39,722 nucleotides of DNA from Parachlamydiales bacterium (lineage in GTDB: Bacteria > Chlamydiota > Chlamydiia > Chlamydiales > Parachlamydiaceae). The DNA is taken from NCBI GenBank assembly GCA_020051075.1, contig JAGVJP010000091.1, forward strand, positions 1 to 39,722. Reading direction: 5' to 3'. How positions within the stretch are numbered: position 1 is the stretch's first letter; each line of letters begins with the position of its first letter. Under the pieces are notes generated by a model. It saw nothing but the letters and a program-made list of their open reading frames with translations. It was not told the origin of the DNA and made no database searches. Shown piece by piece: positions 1-8,735 of this stretch. The translations under genes and the position numbers were made by a program.

Positions 1-1359
<1,359 letters not shown>

Positions 1360-1635
1360 TTATACATTTAGGTGTGACCGTGTTATCTCTACCTTCCAAC
1401 TACGAATAAACCATTCAGAAATGTGTAAGGGTCGTATTTTCAAAAAAAAAAAACAGCTTATCATATATCCAGAGCAATGAATTCAAAAAAAAATCTACCT
1501 ATTAGATTTTTCACGATTTCAGACTAAAAGTCAGTTATATAAAATATGGAAATAAAAGAATATATATTTTTTTTGATCTTCTCTCGATCTACGTCACGAG
1601 CTGCATTCGAGATTTAAGGATAAGAGTTTATGAAA

Positions 1636-2814
1636 TTACTCAACATCTAACAAAAAACTCTTTAAATATTGACTTTCAGGATGAAAGAGGTTGACAGGAT
1701 GATCTGGAGCTAAGCGATGCTGTCCAACAATGCGAACCATTCTGTTCGCTTCGAGGGCGGCTTGAAAAAGCACTTTTTGGAATAATTCTTCATTCACATG
1801 ATGGGAACAGGAACAGGTGAGAAGAAGCGAGCGGCTTGGCATTTTCTGCATCGCTAACCGGTTGATATCTTTATAACCGCGGCAAGCTGCAACAATATCT
1901 TTTTGTTTTTTTGCGAATGCAGGGGGATCTAAGATGACGAGATCATAAGACAAAGTCTCTTGTCGAAGGAATTCGAAGACATCGCGGGAATGAAAACCAA
2001 AGTCATCGGGATTAAATCCGTTGAGGGAAACATTTTTTTTAGCGAACTCTATTGCATCGGATGAGATGTCGATGGTATCGACCGTCCGGGCCCCTCCAGC
2101 CATTGCATAAACAGAGAATCCCCCTGTATAAGAAAAAGCATTTAACACCCGTTTGCCTGATGAGAGCTCGCCCATCCATCGGCGCATCTCTCGATGATCT
2201 AGAAAAAAACCGGTCTTCTGAGATTTTGACAATGAAGTGATGAAGGTAAGGCCATTTTCTTTAAACGTCACTTCATCGACCGGACTGCCGTGCAATAACC
2301 CTTGTCTTTCACTGAGTCCCTCCTCTCGACGAGAAGGGAGCAGCGATTTCTCATAAATCGTTGTCAGCTTTAGATTCTCTGTCAACCATTCGATGATGAA
2401 AGGGATCAGCCGATCCATCCCTTGCGTTGACGACTGCACAACTGCCGTTTGGTCATAGATATCGATGATTAATCCTGGAATGCCGTCTCCTTCAGCATTG
2501 ATGAGGCGGTATGCATTTGTGTGTGCGGGATCAAACCACCTGTTTCTAAGTGCTAAAGCTGATGTGAGAGATCTTTGCAAACTTTCCGTAGCGGAGATGG
2601 AACCGAATGCAACCATCCGTCCGCGAATGCCCGACAGCTTATTGAAATAGGCAGTGCCTAATAATTCATGGCCGGCAGAATAAACAGGAAGGAGATCGCC
2701 ATTTTGAAAAGAAGGAGACTGTTGAATGGCTCCAGAAAAAATCCAGTGATGGCGGTGACGAATTGGCTTATCTTTACCTGGTTTTAGGATAACCCCGACA
2801 GGATGAGCGTTCAT
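1636..2814 (-). CDS. rlmI: Class I SAM-dependent rRNA methyltransferase, RlmI/RlmK-like
   Basis: The 392-residue protein has the layout of the RlmI (YccW) family, which methylates a cytosine C5 in 23S rRNA. An N-terminal PUA-like part (GVILKPGKDKPIRHRHHWIF near residues 7-27) is followed by a Rossmann methyltransferase. Visible motifs are FLDHREMRRWM, FSYTGGFSVYA around residue 226 (SAM-binding loop) and LDPPAFAKK around 295. CSCSHH near residue 333 matches the place of the C5-methyltransferase cysteine motif. The start is three bases after the stop of the PEBP gene, so the two are almost certainly co-transcribed. Family membership is firm; the exact target base is inferred. Confidence 0.85.
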   Translation of the reverse strand: MNAHPVGVILKPGKDKPIRHRHHWIFSGAIQQSPSFQNGDLLPVYSAGHELLGTAYFNKLSGIRGRMVAFGSISATESLQRSLTSALALRNRWFDPAHTNAYRLINAEGDGIPGLIIDIYDQTAVVQSSTQGMDRLIPFIIEWLTENLKLTTIYEKSLLPSRREEGLSERQGLLHGSPVDEVTFKENGLTFITSLSKSQKTGFFLDHREMRRWMGELSSGKRVLNAFSYTGGFSVYAMAGGARTVDTIDISSDAIEFAKKNVSLNGFNPDDFGFHSRDVFEFLRQETLSYDLVILDPPAFAKKQKDIVAACRGYKDINRLAMQKMPSRSLLLTCSCSHHVNEELFQKVLFQAALEANRMVRIVGQHRLAPDHPVNLFHPESQYLKSFLLDVE

Positions 2815-2817
2815 GTT

Positions 2818-3276
2818 TTAGTGTTGATAGAGTCCGACCAATTCAGCTTGATCGAGGATTTTATGTTTCTTCATCGCAGCTTCCACATCGTGTTTAGCAG
2901 ACCCTTCAGGTAGGCTCAAGATGGCATCCAGAGCATATAACTTGAAGTGGTAGTGATGAGGCTTACCTGGAGGAGGACAAGGCCCCTTATAATAAGACTT
3001 CTGAAAATGGTTGACCCCTTGCTTAGGAGGGGGTGAAGCCCGAGTGAATTCAGGAGCTCCGTCAGTGAGTTCGATGAGCTGAGGAGCGATGTTCCACACG
3101 ATCCAATGATCAAAAGTACCTTGGGGAGCATCAGGATCATCAACGATCAAGACCAAGCTTTTAACTCCTTGAGGAAGATGCAAAAATTTTAATGGAGGAG
3201 AAACATCTTCACCATCACATGTGTATTTTGCTGGAATGAACTGGTGATCTTCAAAAGCTGTCGACTCTATTTGCAT
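2818..3276 (-). CDS. YbhB/YbcL family (PEBP, Raf-kinase-inhibitor-like) protein
   Basis: The 152-residue length and motifs fit the bacterial phosphatidylethanolamine-binding protein family. DDPDAPQGTFDHWIVWNI at residues 46-63 carries the conserved D-P-D-x-P and HW elements of the anion-binding pocket. GPCPPPGKPHHYHFKLYALD at 98-117 is the second signature. No signal peptide is present, so it is probably cytoplasmic. Cellular roles of bacterial members are poorly known. It lies between a hypothetical gene 14 bases upstream and the RlmI-like gene three bases downstream on the same strand, which suggests one transcript. Confidence 0.9.
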   Translation of the reverse strand: MQIESTAFEDHQFIPAKYTCDGEDVSPPLKFLHLPQGVKSLVLIVDDPDAPQGTFDHWIVWNIAPQLIELTDGAPEFTRASPPPKQGVNHFQKSYYKGPCPPPGKPHHYHFKLYALDAILSLPEGSAKHDVEAAMKKHKILDQAELVGLYQH

Positions 3277-3290
3277 CGTTAAAACTCACG

Positions 3291-3731
3291 TTACTTTTTT
3301 TCTTTGTTATCGGTGTCTTTCCCTTCATCGACTTTCTCAACTTTCTTCTTCCCTTTATTCTCAACCTTAATTTCGCCGAGAGACCTGACTTTGCCGACAA
3401 AAGAGTTCATCACCTTTGACAATGCACCGACAAGCGCGATGAGGGTTCGATCAACATTTCTTGGATCGGTCCGACTACTTTGGGTATTTTGTTGGAAGAG
3501 GTTGATCGCATCCACAGCTTCTTGCAAAGATTTCTGAAATTGAGCGGGAGCAAATTTTTTTTCAGCTAGGTTCCCTTTGTCTAAGGCCTCAGTATATGAT
3601 TGGAAAGCTGCTGTCCAATTTTTTAAATCGTTCGCTTGAGGTTGAGGATTTTGACGAATGGCATTAGCGGTTGCTTTCATGGAATTAAGCAATTCATTCG
3701 GATTCGTAAACGGAACTTTATCCACCATCAT
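3291..3731 (-). CDS. Hypothetical helical protein with a Lys-rich tail
   Basis: The 146-residue product is not recognised. It is predicted to be mostly alpha-helical and has no signal peptide or membrane segment. The last 30 residues are dominated by lysine and acidic residues (KGKKKVEKVDEGKDTD and onward), giving a flexible charged tail. Two adjacent ATGs are possible (3731 or 3728); the motif AGAGG lies about 8 bases upstream and fits either. The gene heads a leftward cluster with the PEBP-like and RlmI-like genes. Upstream of it is a long imperfect palindrome (3756-3909). Confidence 0.7.
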   Translation of the reverse strand: MMVDKVPFTNPNELLNSMKATANAIRQNPQPQANDLKNWTAAFQSYTEALDKGNLAEKKFAPAQFQKSLQEAVDAINLFQQNTQSSRTDPRNVDRTLIALVGALSKVMNSFVGKVRSLGEIKVENKGKKKVEKVDEGKDTDNKEKK

Positions 3732-3755
3732 CTAGGCTACCTCTCTTTGGGGAAC

Positions 3756-3909
3756 TATTCATGTGGGTTAGGCCTTCCAAAATGGTGTTTGAACGGATGA
3801 GCTGCGAAGAAATCGGCGAAATTAATAGTTTTTCTTCTATTAATAAGCCGATTTCTGAAGCAGATCGCTGTTCAAACCCATTTGGGAAGTGCCTATACCT
3901 ACGTGAATA
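3756..3909. repeat. Long imperfect inverted repeat between divergent genes
   Basis: The arm TATTCATGTGGGTTAGGC beginning at 3756 pairs with the reverse complement of the segment ending at 3909, with mismatches and one-base gaps over about 72 bases. The arms meet at ATTAATAG-TTTTTCTT-CTATTAAT near 3820-3842. It fills most of the gap between the leftward gene starting at 3731 and the methyltransferase at 4039. The sequence is unlike the other inverted repeats here. It could be a MITE-like remnant or a large regulatory hairpin. Confidence 0.85.
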
Positions 3910-4009
3910 GTGACCTCTTGGTTACAGCTACTCAAATTGAATCTTAGCAGCAGAATGAGAATCGGTCAATGAGATTGTTTCAATCGACAAAAAATGAGGA
4001 ATCTGAGAA

Positions 4010-4030
4010 CTTATGTGAAAAAGTCATAAG
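4010..4030 (+). promoter_or_regulatory. Short hairpin just before the methyltransferase start
   Basis: CTTATG and CATAAG pair perfectly around a 9-base loop, ending 8 bases before the ATG at 4039, where a ribosome binding site would be expected and none is visible. It might affect translation initiation. The pairing is short, so confidence is low. Confidence 0.3.
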
Positions 4031-4038
4031 TTTTAAAG

Positions 4039-4812
4039 ATGAAAAAGAAAGAGTCTATTTCGACGGCTTGGCAAGATTCAAGCCAGTGGTACAAAGAAGC
4101 AGTGGGTGAGAAAGGGCACTATTATCATCAAAAAGTCATTATTCCAAAGCTGTTGTCGTTGTGTCATTTTCAACAAAATCCCCAGTCTAAACTCCTCGAC
4201 CTCGCTTGCGGACAAGGAGTGCTGAGCCGCCATCTCCCCGCTCATGTCTCCTATCTTGGCATCGATGCCGCTCCGAGTTTAATTCAAGCAGCAAAACGGT
4301 ACCGTCCTCAGCCTAACCACCGCTATCTCGTTGGCGATGTCACACAGAAGCTGCCAACTGATGAAACATTCTCTCACGCCACGATCATCTTGGCGATTCA
4401 AAATATAGAGAACCCTTCAGCAGTTTTTAAAAACGTTCATCCCTGCTTAAATCCTCAAGGACGGTTGATCATTGTGATGAACCATCCCTGCTTCAGGGTT
4501 CCTCGGCAATCCTCCTGGGGTGTTGATGAGCAGAATAAAACACGTTATCGCCGAATCGACCGTTACATGTCTGAGATGAAAATCCCTATCATGACCCACC
4601 CTGGAAAAGGGAAAGCCTCTACGCAAACATGGTCCTTCCACCACCCTCTTTCATCATATTGCCGCTGGCTCAATGAAGGAGGCTTCACGGTCGAACTGAT
4701 CGAGGAGTGGTGTTCGGATAAGATCAGCCAAGGAGCGGCTGCAAAAATGGAAAACCGTAGCCGTGAAGAAATCCCTCTATTCATGACCATCGTTGCCAAA
4801 AAGCAGATTTAA
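4039..4812 (+). CDS. Class I SAM-dependent methyltransferase
   Basis: The 257-residue protein has a UbiE/MenG-type methyltransferase core. LLDLACGQGVLSRHL (about residues 53-67) is the SAM-binding motif I. GIDAAPSLIQAAKR follows as motif II, GDVTQKLP as motif III, and GRLIIVMNHPCFR as the strand near the active site. The C-terminal part (SFHHPLSSYCRWLNEGGF) resembles the substrate-side lid of small-molecule methyltransferases. The substrate cannot be read from sequence. The gene stands alone, flanked by a long palindrome upstream and half of a dispersed repeat downstream. Confidence 0.8.
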   Translation: MKKKESISTAWQDSSQWYKEAVGEKGHYYHQKVIIPKLLSLCHFQQNPQSKLLDLACGQGVLSRHLPAHVSYLGIDAAPSLIQAAKRYRPQPNHRYLVGDVTQKLPTDETFSHATIILAIQNIENPSAVFKNVHPCLNPQGRLIIVMNHPCFRVPRQSSWGVDEQNKTRYRRIDRYMSEMKIPIMTHPGKGKASTQTWSFHHPLSSYCRWLNEGGFTVELIEEWCSDKISQGAAAKMENRSREEIPLFMTIVAKKQI

Positions 4813-4849
4813 CGCCAAGACACAATGCAATAGCGCAAAAGTAACTCTC

Positions 4850-4912
4850 TCACACCTCTCCCTTTTTTTAACGCAAAGGAGCAAAAGAGGCGCAAAGGCG
4901 CAGAGAATTGAA
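4850..4912. repeat. Dispersed repeat family A, single arm
   Basis: CCTCTCCCTTTTTTTAACGC followed by AAAGGAGCAAAAGAGGCGC and AAAGGCGCAGAGA. This matches one arm of the complete element at 12886-13045. Other copies or arms lie at 16268-16318, 19309-19417 and 21322-21360. Here the partner arm is missing. The arm consists of degenerate 8-base units of the type GCAAAGGC. Confidence 0.8.
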
Positions 4913-4970
4913 TAAAACCCCTCGAGTTTGATAGAGTGTTCTGAGCATTATGACTTATTAAATTGGGCAT

Positions 4971-5780
4971 TTACTCAACCCAACGCAAACCTTCCGATCT
5001 CAATCCACATTCCACAAACTGTCGATATTGTTTAACAAAAGACTCCTCTTGCAATTTCACCTCAAATTCGTCTGGGGTGAAAACTCGTTCATCCTTTAAA
5101 AGGAATGGATATTTTTCAATAAATGCTTGTAGGCCATCAAGCCAACGACCTCCGGGCATATTAACACAAACGAAATCATAAATAAGGGTATAATATTGCA
5201 TGAGACGCAGCGCTCGCAATTCTATCTGATATTGTCCACTCCGCTGAACATTGGCTTTATCATGACATAAATCCTGTTCATTGGAACGTGTTGGCAGTAA
5301 ACCAGAGTGATATTTAGTGCTCTCCCACAGCTGAAAGCCTTTTATTCCAAGAAAAATCAGTCCTATGATGCTAAATGACAAAACTGCATTCAATGCAATT
5401 TTCCTAGCCGGGTTGATTGCCAAAGCCTGACGCTTCGATATCTTGAGAAACAGACATCCAAAAACATTAAAAAATAGGATCGTGCTTAATGCAATCATTG
5501 TTTCAACTCTCAACGCTTGACTCACTCTTCTTTTCGTGGGAGCAGTGGATGAATTTGATAACTGAATCGTCCATTCCACCGTTTTGGGAATTCGAATATA
5601 ATTTTTGATCTCTTTAACTGTTTGTGCACGATTTCCACTAAAATTATCAAATTGCATTCGTTTAATTACATCAGTAAGATTACTAATTTGAAGAGTTGGG
5701 AAATAATTAAGTGGATTTTCTATGACACTTTCAATATTCTGCTGATTCATGTTACATTTTACAATACGACTAGACTGCAT
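4971..5780 (-). CDS. Hypothetical membrane protein with paired helices (Inc-like topology)
   Basis: The 269-residue protein is not recognised. It has no signal peptide. Two hydrophobic helices lie close together: about 95-113 (MIALSTILFFNVFGCLFL) and about 129-148 (ALNAVLSFSIIGLIFLGIKG), joined by a short basic loop (KISKRQALAINPARK). A long soluble tail follows. Two closely spaced helices with both ends facing the cytosol is the layout of chlamydial inclusion membrane (Inc) proteins, but many other proteins share it, so this is only a hypothesis. A second in-frame ATG follows at residue 11. The ribosome binding site is weak. Confidence 0.65.
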   Translation of the reverse strand: MQSSRIVKCNMNQQNIESVIENPLNYFPTLQISNLTDVIKRMQFDNFSGNRAQTVKEIKNYIRIPKTVEWTIQLSNSSTAPTKRRVSQALRVETMIALSTILFFNVFGCLFLKISKRQALAINPARKIALNAVLSFSIIGLIFLGIKGFQLWESTKYHSGLLPTRSNEQDLCHDKANVQRSGQYQIELRALRLMQYYTLIYDFVCVNMPGGRWLDGLQAFIEKYPFLLKDERVFTPDEFEVKLQEESFVKQYRQFVECGLRSEGLRWVE

Positions 5781-5888
5781 AATAAATACCTAATTTTAGT
5801 TATAACAAATTGTAACATAACGCAAGATTTTTTTCTAACATTTTTCAAAAAAGTTAGTTTACTAAACAAAACTAATCACTCGAATGAA

Positions 5889-8429
5889 TTAGGGTTTCAC
5901 GACGATGTTGAGTAACTTATTTGGAACGAAGACCACCTTAACAATTTCTTTCCCCTCTAGAAACCCAACCACATGAGAGTTTGCTTTAGCGGCTTCTAAA
6001 ACAGCCTCTTCAGGGTGGTTGAAAGGGATATCTAAACGCCCTCGCAGCTTGCCATTGACCTGCACAACCAACGTCACATTCTCATCCCGCAGATAGCTCT
6101 CTTCAGCAATGGGGAATGGAGCGCTGATGATGGAGCCAACGCCACCAAGGTGCTGCCAAACCTCCTCTGCGAGGTGAGGCGCTAAAGGAGCTAACGCCTG
6201 CGCAGCCATTTTAACAACGTCTTTTGGATAGGCAGGCAGCTTTGTGAATTCGTTCATGAATTCCATCAACTTTGCGATCGCCGTGTTAAACTGCATCGAT
6301 TCAATATCTTTTGTCACTCCATCGATTAAGCGGTAGCCGAGCTTAAGACCCTCTTCGGAAGCCTCTTCGGTGATTTTATCAGAAAAAGCCATGTCATAAA
6401 ACCGGTTGAGGAAACGGCGGCATCCAGAAACGGCGTCGGTATTCCAGACCTTCTCTTTTTCCAAAGGCCCCATAAACATTTCATAGAGGCGCAGAGCATC
6501 AGCGCCAAACTCCTTCAAAATCTCGTCAGGGCTGACTCCATTGAGCTTCGACTTAGACATCTTATCCACTTGTTTCTTCAACTCTTCGCCCGTTCGCTTA
6601 TCAAAGAACTTTCCTTCTTTCTCTTCAACATTTTCTGGTTCAACATAGCAATGGCGGCTATTTTGATACGAATGGGCCACAACAAGCCCTTGATTTCGCA
6701 ATGTCTGGAACGGCTCCAAGGTGTGCACATAGCCGCAGTCATAAAGGACTTTATGCCAAAAGCGGGCGTACAGTAAATGGAGAACAGCATGTTCAACGCC
6801 GCCAACATAGAGGTCGACCGGCATCCAATAATTTTCTGCCTTTTTTCCCCATGCTTCCTGCTCATTACGAGGGTCGCAGAAGCGGAGGTAATACCAGCAA
6901 GAACCCGCCCATTGCGGCATCGTATGCGTCTCACGGGAAGCCTGTTTCCCTGTTTTGGAGTCGACGATATTCACCCATTCGTTCACTTGAGCAAGAGGGC
7001 TCTGTCCATCTGCCGTTGGCTTATAGTTAGACACTTCAGGAGGACAGAGAGGGAGCTCATCTTCTCCTAAAAGACGGACTGTGCCATCATCAAATTTTAA
7101 TAGAGGAAACGGTTCACCCCAATAACGTTGTCTAGAAAAGAGCCAATCCCGCAGCTTGTAGGTGATTGCCCCTTTGCCTTTACTGTGTTTTTCAAGCCAT
7201 TCGATCATCACTGTCTTGGCTTTTTGCACATCGAAGCCATTGAGTGAGAGATCGGCAAAATCGCTGTTCATAGCCACACCTTCGCCGGAGAGGCACTGCC
7301 TCCCCTCTTTCACCGCCAACCTCACCTCATCAGACTCATCAACAGGATCATACACTGCGACGATGGGAAGATGGTAGACCTGTGCGAAGGCAAAATCGCG
7401 CTCATCATGTGCCGGCACCGCCATGATCGCCCCTGTGCCATAGCCCACCAATACGTAGTCGGCGATCCAGATAGGAACTTTGGACCCGGTGATCGGATGA
7501 ATGGCATAAGCCCCAGTGAAGACTCCTGTCTTTTCCAGGTTCAACTCCGTCCGGTCGAGATCGCTTTTACTCAACGACTGCTTCTGATACGCCCTTACAC
7601 TTTCGCGTTGAGAATCAGTGGTGATTCTACTGACGAGAGGATGCTCGGGAGCTAATACAACATAGGTGGCGCCAAATAGAGTGTCTGGCCGTGTCGTGAA
7701 GACGGAGATGGCCTCTGCCGTGCTCTCTTCGACAAAGTTGACATAAGCCCCTTCGCTTTTGCCTATCCAATTGATCTGCAGCTTCTTCAAACTCTCAGGC
7801 CAGTCGACAAGATGTAAATCATCGATCAACCGTTCAGCATAAGCGGTGATTTTCAAAATCCATTGCCGCAGCGGACGTCTTTCAATCAGATGCCCGCCTT
7901 CTTTTGCACGGCCATTTTCAACCTCTTCGTTAGAGAGAACGGTTCCTAAGGCGGGACAGAAATTGACAGCCATTTCAGCTTCATACGCTAACCCTTTTTC
8001 ATAGAGCTTAGTGAAAATCCACTGTGTCCACTTATAATAGGAGGGGTCGCTTGTTGCAAACTCTCGACTCCAATCATAGCTGAAGCCCAACAGACGCATC
8101 TGCTGCCGGAAGTTATCGATATTTTCCTTCGTTGAAATCGCTGGATGGGTGTTGGTGCGAATCGCATATTGCTCTGCAGGCAGTCCGAAGCTATCCCAGC
8201 CCATGGGATGGAGGACATTAAATCCCTTCGCTCTTTTATACCTGGCGATGATATCGGTTGCCGTGTAGCCAACCAAGTGCCCCACATGAAGCCCACTTCC
8301 AGATGGATAGGGAAACATGTCAAGAACATAATATTTTGGCTTCGAAGTGTCATCCGTCGACTTAAACGTTTCGTTCATCAGCCAGTATTTCTGCCACTTC
8401 GCTTCGATTTGTTCATGGTCGTATTTCAT
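5889..8429 (-). CDS. leuS: Leucyl-tRNA synthetase
   Basis: This is a full-length 846-residue class I aminoacyl-tRNA synthetase that charges tRNA-Leu. The HIGH-type ATP signature is PYPSGSGLHVGH at residues 40-51. The CP1 editing domain is present (FTTRPDTLFGATY and YGTGAIMAVPAHDERD, the latter carrying the editing-site aspartate region). WAGSCWYYLRFCDP precedes the KMSKS loop at residues 623-627. The anticodon-binding and C-terminal domain follow (LVVQVNGKLRGRL). It is divergent from rnr across a 306-base gap that holds a small and a very large inverted repeat. Confidence 0.98.
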   Translation of the reverse strand: MKYDHEQIEAKWQKYWLMNETFKSTDDTSKPKYYVLDMFPYPSGSGLHVGHLVGYTATDIIARYKRAKGFNVLHPMGWDSFGLPAEQYAIRTNTHPAISTKENIDNFRQQMRLLGFSYDWSREFATSDPSYYKWTQWIFTKLYEKGLAYEAEMAVNFCPALGTVLSNEEVENGRAKEGGHLIERRPLRQWILKITAYAERLIDDLHLVDWPESLKKLQINWIGKSEGAYVNFVEESTAEAISVFTTRPDTLFGATYVVLAPEHPLVSRITTDSQRESVRAYQKQSLSKSDLDRTELNLEKTGVFTGAYAIHPITGSKVPIWIADYVLVGYGTGAIMAVPAHDERDFAFAQVYHLPIVAVYDPVDESDEVRLAVKEGRQCLSGEGVAMNSDFADLSLNGFDVQKAKTVMIEWLEKHSKGKGAITYKLRDWLFSRQRYWGEPFPLLKFDDGTVRLLGEDELPLCPPEVSNYKPTADGQSPLAQVNEWVNIVDSKTGKQASRETHTMPQWAGSCWYYLRFCDPRNEQEAWGKKAENYWMPVDLYVGGVEHAVLHLLYARFWHKVLYDCGYVHTLEPFQTLRNQGLVVAHSYQNSRHCYVEPENVEEKEGKFFDKRTGEELKKQVDKMSKSKLNGVSPDEILKEFGADALRLYEMFMGPLEKEKVWNTDAVSGCRRFLNRFYDMAFSDKITEEASEEGLKLGYRLIDGVTKDIESMQFNTAIAKLMEFMNEFTKLPAYPKDVVKMAAQALAPLAPHLAEEVWQHLGGVGSIISAPFPIAEESYLRDENVTLVVQVNGKLRGRLDIPFNHPEEAVLEAAKANSHVVGFLEGKEIVKVVFVPNKLLNIVVKP

Positions 8430-8474
8430 CTTCTTCCATCTGTGAAAAATTAATGGTTCAACTCTATCAAACGT

Positions 8475-8505
8475 CTAGCGTCTAATTACATCAATTAGAC
8501 ACTAG
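8475..8505. promoter_or_regulatory. Small hairpin upstream of leuS
   Basis: CTAGCGTCTAATT pairs with AATTAGACACTAG around a 5-base loop, with one C/T difference. It lies 46 bases upstream of the leuS start, within what should be the leuS leader if transcription begins further right. It might be a regulatory hairpin. I see no T-box signature or leader peptide, so no mechanism is assigned. Confidence 0.4.
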
Positions 8506-8536
8506 CCCAGATTACCACACTTGTGTTAATGTGATG

Positions 8537-8703
8537 TATGCCGGCATCTTGTCAAAATTAGCCATCTGGACTTCGCGAAAGCTCCCGCGGTTGGACGATC
8601 GTAAATCACCTAATATTAAGTCCAATATAAGGTGATTTACGATCGTTCAACCCCGGGGCTTTGGCGCAGTCCAGATGGCTGATTTTGACAAGATGCCGGC
8701 ATA
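8537..8703. repeat. Large inverted repeat between leuS and rnr
   Basis: Arms of about 78 bases begin and end with TATGCCGGCATCTTGTCAAA and its complement, and meet around TATTAAGTCCAATATA near 8612-8628. They match at roughly nine positions in ten; the differences concentrate around 8573-8592 against 8648-8666. Segments such as CGATCGTAAATCACC are perfectly paired. It occupies more than half of the gap between the divergent genes, so the promoter of rnr must lie in it or in the 32 bases after it. No similar copy was seen elsewhere in the window. Confidence 0.92.
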
Positions 8704-8735
8704 TCCAATAATCAGGAGATAATGCAACCAAGTTT

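Noticed and set aside
6570..7655. Several plus-strand frames of 68-109 residues inside leuS
   Set aside because: They are antisense shadows of the leucyl-tRNA synthetase, without start signals.
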